This document shows positions 6,535 through 11,775 of a stretch of DNA of 11,775 bases, one piece after another. The notes under the pieces are model-generated. The model saw only the letters and a program-made list of their open reading frames with translations, was not told the DNA's origin and searched no databases. The position numbers and the translations under genes are program-made. Source of the DNA: Pseudomonadota bacterium (GTDB lineage: Bacteria > Pseudomonadota > Alphaproteobacteria > UBA828 > JAPUJA01); NCBI GenBank assembly GCA_027296525.1, contig JAPUJA010000127.1, positions 1 through 11,775 of the forward strand, given 5' to 3'. Every line of letters begins with the position of its first letter. Position 1 is the stretch's first letter.

Positions 6535-7503
6535 CTAGGAGGGCTTGCCTCTCTTCGGTGTGGTCTCAGCCGGCGGTGCGGGGGTGGACTCGCCCGCGGT
6601 CATCCGCTTCGGCTTGAGATAGAGCAGCAGCGGCGTCGCGATGAAGATCGACGAATAGGTGCCGATCACGATCCCCCAAATCATCGCGAAGCTGAAGCCG
6701 CGAATCACCTCGCCCCCGAAGATGAAGAGCGAGAGAAGCGCGAGCAGGGTCGTACAGGATGTCATCACGGTGCGCGCGAGCGTGTCGTTGATGCTGCGAT
6801 CGAGCAGGTCGAGGAGCGACATCGTCTTGTATTTTCGAAGGTTCTCGCGCACCCGGTCGTACACGACCACCGTGTCGTTCATCGAGTAACCGACGATAAG
6901 CAGAAGCGCCGCGACAATCGCGAGATTGAATTCGAGCCCCATGACCGCGAACATGCCGATGGTGAGCGTAACGTCGTGAATCAGCGCGATGACGGCGCCG
7001 ATGCCGAAGGGGAGCTCGAAACGGAGCCAGATATAGACGAGCATCGCCGCGACGGAGAACAGCACGGCAAGCACCCCGGCGCGGATCAGCTCGGAGCCCA
7101 CCTTGGGGCCGACGAACTCGACTCGCCGATAGTCGATGCCCGGCCCGATTTCGGTGCCGAGCGCCTCCTTGACGAGAGCCACGGCACGGTTCTGCTCCTC
7201 GGCCCCGCCGGGCTGGCGCTCGACCCGGATGAGAATGTCGTCGGGTGCACCGAACTCCTGAAGCTGCACCTCGCCCAAGCCCAGACCCCCGAGCGCACTG
7301 CGCATGCGCGAAAGATCGGCTTCGCCCGGGGTCTTCACCTCGATCATGATTCCGCCCGCGAAATCGATCCCGAAATTGAGCCCGTTGGTGAAATACACTC
7401 CGATCGAGGCGAGCACGAGCAGCGCCGAGAAGATGAAATAGATCCGGCGGCGGCGCACGAACGGGATGTTCGTCTTGTCGGGGATGAGTCGGAAATGCCA
7501 CAT
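6535..7503 (-). CDS. secF: SecF, protein translocase accessory subunit
   Basis: SecF forms the SecDF complex with SecD. It uses the proton gradient to pull preproteins out of the SecYEG channel on the periplasmic side. The 322-aa length is normal for a stand-alone SecF. The first span (about residues 20-40) is followed by the signature GLNFGIDFAGGIMIEVKTPG, a roughly 90-residue periplasmic domain, and then five spans containing GYSMNDTVVVYDRVREN, with Asp210 in the conserved proton-relay region. The C-terminus is basic and cytoplasmic (PAETTPKRGKPS). The ATG at 7503 lies 11 bases downstream of the secD stop, with AGGA about ten bases ahead of it, so translation is probably coupled. The Mth938-like gene follows ten bases after the stop. 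Confidence 0.97.
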   Translation of the reverse strand: MWHFRLIPDKTNIPFVRRRRIYFIFSALLVLASIGVYFTNGLNFGIDFAGGIMIEVKTPGEADLSRMRSALGGLGLGEVQLQEFGAPDDILIRVERQPGGAEEQNRAVALVKEALGTEIGPGIDYRRVEFVGPKVGSELIRAGVLAVLFSVAAMLVYIWLRFELPFGIGAVIALIHDVTLTIGMFAVMGLEFNLAIVAALLLIVGYSMNDTVVVYDRVRENLRKYKTMSLLDLLDRSINDTLARTVMTSCTTLLALLSLFIFGGEVIRGFSFAMIWGIVIGTYSSIFIATPLLLYLKPKRMTAGESTPAPPAETTPKRGKPS

Positions 7504-7514
7504 GGCGCGTCGTC

Positions 7515-9089
7515 CTAGAGCGGCAGCGCCTTGGGCCGACGCCGGCGAAGCCAGACGACGCTCAAGAGCCGTGTCACCATCATCGCGGTGAACATGGAGG
7601 TCATGATACCGATGCCGAGCGTGACCGCGAAGCCCTTCACCGGCCCAGATCCGAAATAGAAGAGCATGCCGGCCGCGATCAAGGTCGTGACATTGGCGTC
7701 GATGATCGTCGTGAGCGCGCGCCGGTAGCCGGCGTCCATGGCCGCCACCGGCGTCTTTCCGCCACGGGCCTCCTCGCGTATTCGTTCGAAGATCAGCACG
7801 TTGGCATCGACCGCCATGCCGAGGGTGAGCACGATGCCCGCAATGCCCGGGAGCGTGAGCGTCGCCTGGAGAAGCGACAAGAGGCCGAGGATGATGACGA
7901 GATTGAGGACGAGCGAAACCGCCGAGAAGATCCCGAACAGCCCGTAATAGAGCGCCATGAAAAAGATCACGGCGAACAGGCCGATGGCGGCCGCGATCCC
8001 GCCGGCACGGATCGAGTCGGCCCCGAGATCGGGTCCAACGGTGCGCTCTTCGAGAATCGTGAGCGGCGCGGGCAGCGCGCCGGCGCGCAACAGGAGGGCG
8101 AGGTCGATGGTCTCCTGCAGCGTGAACCGCCCGGAGATGACGCCCGAGCCGCCCAGGATCGGCTCACGGATCACGGGCGCGCTGATCACCTTGCCATCGA
8201 GCACGATGGCCAGCCTCTGGCCGACGTTCTCTCGGGTCACCTCGCCGAATTTCCGGGTGCCGATGGAATCGAAGCGGAAGCTCACCACCGGTTGGTTGTC
8301 CTGGAAGCTTGACTGAGCGCTCACCAGAGTGTCGCCGCCGACCACCACGCGCTTGCGCACGACATAAGGGATCGGCTCGCCGGAAGCGTCGGTTTCCTGG
8401 TCGGACATCAACAGGACCGACCCCGGCGGGACGCGGCCCGCGAGCGCGTTGGCGACCAAGGTCGTCTCGTCGATCAGGTGGAAGGTCATCTTGGCCGTCT
8501 TGCCGAGCAGCGCCTTGATCCGGTCGGGATCGTCGATGCCCGGCAGCTGAACGAGAATTCGGTCTTCGCCTTGCCGTTGGATCGTGGGTTCGCGCACGCC
8601 GGTTTCATCGATGCGCCGACGCACGATCTCGATCGACTGATCGACCGCCAACCTGCGGCGCACCGCGATCGCGCTCTCGGTAAAGCTCAGGGTAAATTCA
8701 CCTTCCCCGCTCGCATCGACCGCGAGGTCGGGGTCGAGCGCCTCCACCAGTTCGCGGGCGATCTCGACATTGGCGGGATTGACCAGCCGGAAGCTGACCC
8801 CACCCGCCCGGATGCCGAGATTGGAATAACCAATCCGCTCCTTACGGAGCGCGATGCGAGTCTCGTCGACGAGTCCTTGAAGGCGCTCGCGGAGAAGCGC
8901 CTGGAAATCAACCTCGAGGAGGAGATGCGAGCCGCCCTGGAGATCGAGCCCGAGATTGACCTGCCGGCCGGAAAACCATCCGGGAGAGGCCTGGTCGTCC
9001 CGCGTGAAGAGATTCGGCAGCGCGAATACGATCCCCAGAACACAGACCGCGGCGATAAAGGCGATTTTCCATTTCGGAAAATGCAGCAT
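7515..9089 (-). CDS. secD: SecD, protein translocase accessory subunit
   Basis: This is the larger partner of SecF in the proton-driven SecDF-YajC complex of the inner membrane. At 524 aa it is a typical short SecD. The first span (about residues 8-26) precedes VNLGLDLQGGSHLLLEVD. The periplasmic P1 domain shows RRRIDETGVREPTIQRQGED followed by RILVQLPG. Five C-terminal spans begin near residue 355 and include GMAVDANVLIFERIREEARG with Asp428, the conserved acidic residue of span 4 involved in proton flow. The protein ends in a basic RRRRPKALPL tail. The start ATG at 9089 follows the yajC stop by nine bases. Its ribosome site is weak (AAGGA about 13 bases upstream, inside the end of yajC), so coupling to yajC translation is likely. 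Confidence 0.97.
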   Translation of the reverse strand: MLHFPKWKIAFIAAVCVLGIVFALPNLFTRDDQASPGWFSGRQVNLGLDLQGGSHLLLEVDFQALLRERLQGLVDETRIALRKERIGYSNLGIRAGGVSFRLVNPANVEIARELVEALDPDLAVDASGEGEFTLSFTESAIAVRRRLAVDQSIEIVRRRIDETGVREPTIQRQGEDRILVQLPGIDDPDRIKALLGKTAKMTFHLIDETTLVANALAGRVPPGSVLLMSDQETDASGEPIPYVVRKRVVVGGDTLVSAQSSFQDNQPVVSFRFDSIGTRKFGEVTRENVGQRLAIVLDGKVISAPVIREPILGGSGVISGRFTLQETIDLALLLRAGALPAPLTILEERTVGPDLGADSIRAGGIAAAIGLFAVIFFMALYYGLFGIFSAVSLVLNLVIILGLLSLLQATLTLPGIAGIVLTLGMAVDANVLIFERIREEARGGKTPVAAMDAGYRRALTTIIDANVTTLIAAGMLFYFGSGPVKGFAVTLGIGIMTSMFTAMMVTRLLSVVWLRRRRPKALPL

Positions 9090-9098
9090 CGAGAGGAG

Positions 9099-9551
9099 TT
9101 AGTCCTTGCCCCTGCCCTCGTCTTCGGGCCGCTCGGCCTCTTCTTCTTCCTCCTCCTCCTCGAAATCCTCGTCCTCGCCGATCGGGGCCGGACGGCGGAT
9201 GACATCGGAGATGGCGCTGCGCATGACCTTCACGCGCACGTCGGGCGCAATTTCGACGAGCAGATTGTCCTCGCGATCGATCCTCATGACGTTCCCCACG
9301 ATCCCTCCGCCGGTCACGATCTGGTCGCCGCGACGGACGTTCGTCAACATCTCGCGGTGGTGTTTTGACTTCTTCTGCTGAGGCCGAATAATCAGGAAGT
9401 AGAACACGCCGAAAAGAAGAACGAGCGGCAGAATCGTCGTGAGCATGCCCGCGCCGCCGTCGGCCCCTTCCACGCCGCCGGTCTGCATGGGGCATGCCGT
9501 CAAGCCGACGAGCATCAGGCCCAGCACCGCTAATGTTATGGAAAGTCGCAT
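9099..9551 (-). CDS. yajC: YajC, Sec translocon accessory protein, with lipobox N-terminus and acidic tail
   Basis: YajC joins SecD and SecF at the SecYEG translocon. The family core is clear: one span (about residues 36-55) ending in FYFLIIRPQQKKSKHHREML, then NVRRGDQIVTGGGIVGNVMRI, with the small cytoplasmic beta domain to about residue 128. I start it at the ATG at 9551 because GAGGAG lies six bases before it; the open frame further upstream has no such support. The 150-aa length exceeds the usual 90-120 because of two additions. First, residues 1-20 (MRLSITLAVLGLMLVGLTAC) are a signal peptide with an LTAC lipobox, predicting a lipid-anchored Cys20 about 15 residues before the span. Second, the last 25 or so residues are strongly acidic, including eight Glu in a row at 9138-9161. 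It is the first gene of the operon with secD, secF and the Mth938-like gene. Confidence 0.93.
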   Translation of the reverse strand: MRLSITLAVLGLMLVGLTACPMQTGGVEGADGGAGMLTTILPLVLLFGVFYFLIIRPQQKKSKHHREMLTNVRRGDQIVTGGGIVGNVMRIDREDNLLVEIAPDVRVKVMRSAISDVIRRPAPIGEDEDFEEEEEEEEAERPEDEGRGKD

Positions 9552-9648
9552 CCCCGTCTCCTCGGTGAGAAATCCGTCCCCGGCCTGGCAAATCCGCCCC
9601 GAAACGCCGCCGTTCGTCGAAGGCCCTGCGGATCGGCCGCCGAGGCGC

Positions 9649-9676
9649 ACTATAAGGCGGCACCCGCTTTTCGCAA
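9649..9676 (-). promoter_or_regulatory. Probable promoter of the yajC-secD-secF operon
   Basis: On the minus strand TTGCGA (9676-9671) and TATAGT (9654-9649, five of six matches to the -10 consensus) are 16 bp apart. Transcription would start near 9642, giving a leader of about 90 bases before the yajC ATG at 9551. It is the only good -10 box in the 234-bp gap on this strand. Confidence 0.5.
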
Positions 9677-9690
9677 GTAGCCAAGGGGCA

Positions 9691-9700
9691 CCCCCCCCCC
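9691..9700. repeat. Homopolymeric C10 tract between divergent promoters
   Basis: Ten consecutive C residues lie 14 bp upstream of the proposed yajC -35 box and 16 bp upstream of the TTGACG of the possible divergent promoter. Such runs slip easily during replication and are also error-prone in sequencing, so the true length should be treated as uncertain. Confidence 0.85.
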
Positions 9701-9716
9701 AACGGGCCTCAACCGA

Positions 9717-9740
9717 TTGACGGGAAAGGCCGATATGCTA
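9717..9740 (+). promoter_or_regulatory. Possible promoter of the DUF815 ATPase gene
   Basis: TTGACGG (9717-9723) followed after 13 bases by GCTA (9737-9740) resembles the housekeeping promoter layout described for Caulobacter (TTGACGS with a GCTA-type -10 element at 10-14 bases). The -10 half is only partly matched. It would start transcription some 35 bases before the ATG at 9786. Confidence 0.35.
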
Positions 9741-9785
9741 CCGTCGGAAGCGCAGATTTCCGCCGCTCTTCGATGATGTTCGCCC

Positions 9786-10640
9786 ATGGCCGATCGGGAC
9801 CTCGAAGCACTCTTGCAGCGTATCGCGGACGCGCTCGACAGGCTCGCCCCGCCCGCCGCCGACGCGGCGGACCTGGACGGGGCGGAGGCCTTCGTCTGGC
9901 ATGCCGAGGGCGAGCGGCTCGAGCCCATCGGAGCGGTCAACCGCCTCGATCTCAGTCTGCTCAAAGGGATCGATCGGGTTCGGGACATCCTGCTCGACAA
10001 CACCCGGCGCTTCGCCGCTGGTCTGCCCGCGAACAACGCGCTGCTCTGGGGCGCGCGCGGCATGGGCAAGAGCTCGCTGGTCAAGGCGATCCACGAGGCC
10101 ATCAACCGAGAGACCGGCCATCGGATCGGCTTGATCGAGATACACCGCGAGGACGTCGCCTCCCTGCCCTCGCTTCTCGCGCGTCTCCGTCCCCTCGAAC
10201 GGCGCTTCATCCTGTTCTGCGACGATCTCTCCTTCGATGCCGGGGACGCCACCTTCAAGTCGCTCAAGGCGGTTCTCGAAGGTGGTATCGAAGGCCGCCC
10301 CGTCAACGTCCTGTTCTACGCCACCTCGAACCGGCGCCACCTCATGCCGCGCGACATGCTCGAGAGTGAGCGATCGACGGCGATCCACCCTTCGGAAGCG
10401 GTGGAAGAGAAGGTTTCGCTCTCGGATCGCTTCGGGCTATGGCTCGGCTTTCACAGCTGTGACCAGGAAATCTATCTCGAGATCGTCGCAGGTTATGCGG
10501 CCTGGTATGGACTCGAGGTCGAACCGGCTGAAATGCGCGCCCAAGCCATCGAGTGGGCGATGACCCGCGGGGCGCGCTCGGGCCGCGTCGCCTGGCAGTT
10601 CATCCAGGATCTCGCGGGCCGCCTCGACAAGCGCATCTGA
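9786..10640 (+). CDS. DUF815 (PF05673) AAA+-like ATP-binding protein
   Basis: This is a 284-aa soluble P-loop ATPase of the DUF815 family, whose cellular role is not established. The Walker A motif is GARGMGKSS (Lys95, Ser96), and Walker B is FILFCDDLSF with Asp146 and Asp147. A sensor-1-like strand is NVLFYATSNRRHLMPRDM, and the family signature EEKVSLSDRFGLWLGF follows. The N-terminal 60 residues form an acidic, probably helical lead containing two short AAD-type repeats. No membrane segment or signal is seen. The ATG at 9786 lacks an obvious ribosome site; an earlier ATG at 9773 is in another frame. It is divergent from yajC and ends flush against the convergent NlpD-like gene, a neighbourhood I recall from other alphaproteobacteria. 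This suggests, without proof, a role near secretion or cell-envelope work. Family confidence is high. Confidence 0.9.
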   Translation: MADRDLEALLQRIADALDRLAPPAADAADLDGAEAFVWHAEGERLEPIGAVNRLDLSLLKGIDRVRDILLDNTRRFAAGLPANNALLWGARGMGKSSLVKAIHEAINRETGHRIGLIEIHREDVASLPSLLARLRPLERRFILFCDDLSFDAGDATFKSLKAVLEGGIEGRPVNVLFYATSNRRHLMPRDMLESERSTAIHPSEAVEEKVSLSDRFGLWLGFHSCDQEIYLEIVAGYAAWYGLEVEPAEMRAQAIEWAMTRGARSGRVAWQFIQDLAGRLDKRI

Positions 10641-11699
10641 TCAACGGCCCGCGAGCTGGATCAACGGATCGACCGACACGCCGTCACGGCGCAGCTCGAA
10701 ATGAAGCTGCGGCGTCGCGACCCCGCCGGTGCTGCCGGAGAGCGCCACGACCTGGCCACGCCGAACTTTCTCTCCCTGGCCGACCAAGAGGGCATCGTTG
10801 TGGGCGTAGGCGCTTACCCAGCCGCCCTCATGACGGATCAAGATGAGGTTGCCGTAACCCCGAAGCTCGTTGCCGACATAGGCGATGACGCCGTCCCGCG
10901 TGGCGCGCACCGGCGCGCCGCGTGGCAGCGCGATGTTGATGCCGTCATTATGGAGGTTGCCGGGCTTCGGGCCGTAACCCGAGATCACCGTGCCCTCGGC
11001 AGGCCACATGAAGCCGTCGCCCGGCGGCGGTGGCGGCAGGTCGGGGAGAGCGGGGATTTCTTCCGGCGAGAGCATCGGCTTCGAGGGGATGCCGGTGTCG
11101 GAAATGCCGGGCGCCTCCAATTCGGCCTCGACGATTTCGCTCGGAACCGGCTCGCGCGTGCGGCCCGGAAGCCGCAAATCTTCCCCGGTCTTCAGCGTGT
11201 AAGGCGGCGCGATGCCGTTGAGGCGCACGAGGGTGCTCATGTCGATGCCATAACGCCGCGAGATGCCGTAGACGGTATCGCCCGCCACGACCCGGTGATA
11301 GCGCCGCTCGGGCAGAAAGAGCACTTGGCCGACGAGCAGCGTGTAAGGCGGCGCCAGACCGTTCGCGTCGATCAGATCACGAAGCGGCACCTCGGCTCGG
11401 CGCGCAATGGCGTGGAGCGTATCGCCCTCTTTCACCACGACACGGCCATCGGCGATCGTCTCACCACCCGCCGCCTCGGCCGCGATCTCCGGCTTGAGCT
11501 CCGGCTTGAGCTCCGGCCGGGGATACTCCTGCTCCGAGGGCAGCGGCTCGGGGCGATCCCGGGAAGCCCACTTGGGATAGCCGCAGGACGTAACGGTGAA
11601 CGCCAGGAGCGCGAAGGCCAAGAGCGCGAGCCATCGCGTTTCGCCCTTCCAAGCCGCCGGCCCGGCGTGAGCCTGTTCTTTTCCTTCTCCAACGCCCAA
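10641..11699 (-). CDS. NlpD/DipM-like lipoprotein: two LysM domains and a degenerate LytM (M23) domain
   Basis: This is a 352-aa envelope lipoprotein. The signal peptide ends in the lipobox VTSC (Cys39). A Pro/Glu-rich linker with a PELK repeat follows, then LysM 1 (residues 86-130) and LysM 2 (134-178), which bind peptidoglycan and share the phrase NGLAPPYTL/NGIAPPYTL. A Pro-rich hinge (PALPDLPPPPPGDG) leads to the LytM/M23 domain (230-347). Its metal site is degenerate: the usual HxGxD reads NDGIN (251-255) and the HxH pair reads QLH (331-333). It should therefore not cleave peptidoglycan itself, but resembles the amidase activators NlpD and EnvC of Escherichia coli or DipM of Caulobacter, which act in daughter-cell separation. 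The start is the TTG at 11699, four bases after the pcm stop, with GAGG inside the end of pcm; no other start exists between there and an in-frame stop at 11763-11765. The pcm linkage matches the known pcm-nlpD order. Confidence 0.9.
   Translation of the reverse strand: MGVGEGKEQAHAGPAAWKGETRWLALLAFALLAFTVTSCGYPKWASRDRPEPLPSEQEYPRPELKPELKPEIAAEAAGGETIADGRVVVKEGDTLHAIARRAEVPLRDLIDANGLAPPYTLLVGQVLFLPERRYHRVVAGDTVYGISRRYGIDMSTLVRLNGIAPPYTLKTGEDLRLPGRTREPVPSEIVEAELEAPGISDTGIPSKPMLSPEEIPALPDLPPPPPGDGFMWPAEGTVISGYGPKPGNLHNDGINIALPRGAPVRATRDGVIAYVGNELRGYGNLILIRHEGGWVSAYAHNDALLVGQGEKVRRGQVVALSGSTGGVATPQLHFELRRDGVSVDPLIQLAGR
11487..11516 (-). repeat. 12-bp in-frame tandem repeat encoding PELK
   Basis: CTCCGGCTTGAG (plus strand) occurs at 11487-11498 and 11499-11510, with a half copy at 11511-11516. 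On the coding strand it yields PELKPELKPE (residues 62-71) in the linker between the lipid anchor and LysM 1. Copy-number change would alter linker length without breaking the frame. Confidence 0.85.
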
Positions 11700-11703
11700 G
11701 GGC

Positions 11704-11775
11704 TTACATCCTCTGCGCCGTCCTCTTCTGCTCCGTGACGAGAGGAACGAAGCGAACGGGCATCAGCGATTCCGT
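11704..11775 (-). CDS. pcm: C-terminus of Pcm, protein-L-isoaspartate O-methyltransferase (partial)
   Basis: Only the last 23 codons and the TAA stop are inside the window. The translated tail begins TESLMPVRFVPLV and ends in AQRM. The LMPVRFVPLV phrase is the characteristic C-terminal strand of Pcm, the enzyme that repairs isoaspartyl residues in aged proteins using S-adenosylmethionine. The stop lies four bases before the TTG start of the NlpD-like gene, so the two are almost certainly co-transcribed and translationally coupled. The surE-pcm-nlpD order known from proteobacteria supports the call. The catalytic part lies beyond the right edge. Confidence 0.75.
   Translation of the reverse strand, partial: TESLMPVRFVPLVTEQKRTAQRM

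Noticed and set aside
6409..7518. Plus-strand open frame (369 codons) opposite secF and the Mth938-like gene
   Set aside because: Its protein is extremely rich in His, Asp and Glu and mirrors secF codons. SecF identity on the other strand is certain.
9552..9650. Upstream extension of YajC to 9650
   Set aside because: The extra 33 residues look like intergenic sequence and run over the likely transcription start near 9642. The ATG at 9551 has a GAGGAG ribosome site and starts a proper signal peptide.
10701..11738. Plus-strand open frame (345 codons) opposite the NlpD-like gene and the pcm tail
   Set aside because: It has no domain or ribosome site, and the opposite strand carries LysM and LytM domains with clear motifs.

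Overview
The window is high-GC, densely packed DNA. It looks like an alphaproteobacterial chromosome, probably of a Rhodospirillales-like lineage. This is inferred from gene content, not from a marker gene: folate-dependent TrmFO, the hydroxysqualene dehydroxylase HpnE of hopanoid synthesis, a stand-alone Urate_ox_N membrane protein, and the arrangement pcm - LysM/M23 lipoprotein - DUF815 ATPase - yajC - secD - secF - Mth938. There are no rRNA or tRNA genes, transposases, CRISPR arrays or phage genes that I can see.

Left part (1-3727): the end of trmFO (tRNA m5U54 methylation) runs off the left edge. It is followed by an amidohydrolase-2 family metal hydrolase on the same strand. Convergent to that, 12 bp away, is an orphan periplasmic substrate-binding protein of the branched-chain amino acid type, with no permease or ATPase genes beside it. 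Its start region carries a 13-bp tandem duplication that changes the reading frame.

Middle (3728-6119): a divergent promoter region leads into hpnE. After it comes a small transcription unit with its own likely promoter. That unit holds a 30-residue single-span membrane microprotein (5335-5427), a 169-aa four-span protein related to the membrane half of PuuD urate hydroxylase, and a clear intrinsic terminator. The microprotein plus the cytochrome-less PuuD-like protein is the most likely candidate for something undescribed here. A short 16-bp tandem repeat follows the terminator.

Right part (6133-11775): a minus-strand operon yajC-secD-secF-Mth938 encodes the Sec accessory complex and a small NDUFAF3-like protein. 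Gaps are about 10 bp, with a sigma70-like promoter near 9649-9676. Its YajC is unusual, with a lipobox signal peptide and a long acidic tail. A run of ten C residues lies between this promoter and a possible divergent promoter for the DUF815 AAA+-like ATPase. That ATPase gene ends exactly against a convergent NlpD/DipM-like lipoprotein gene with a degenerate LytM domain, the two stop codons abutting in one TGATCA hexamer. The last 24 codons of pcm, just upstream of the lipoprotein gene, close the window.

Most of the window is ordinary core-genome content. The interest lies in the small membrane unit at 5254-6063, the N-terminus of YajC, the C10 tract, and the duplicated start region of the binding protein.
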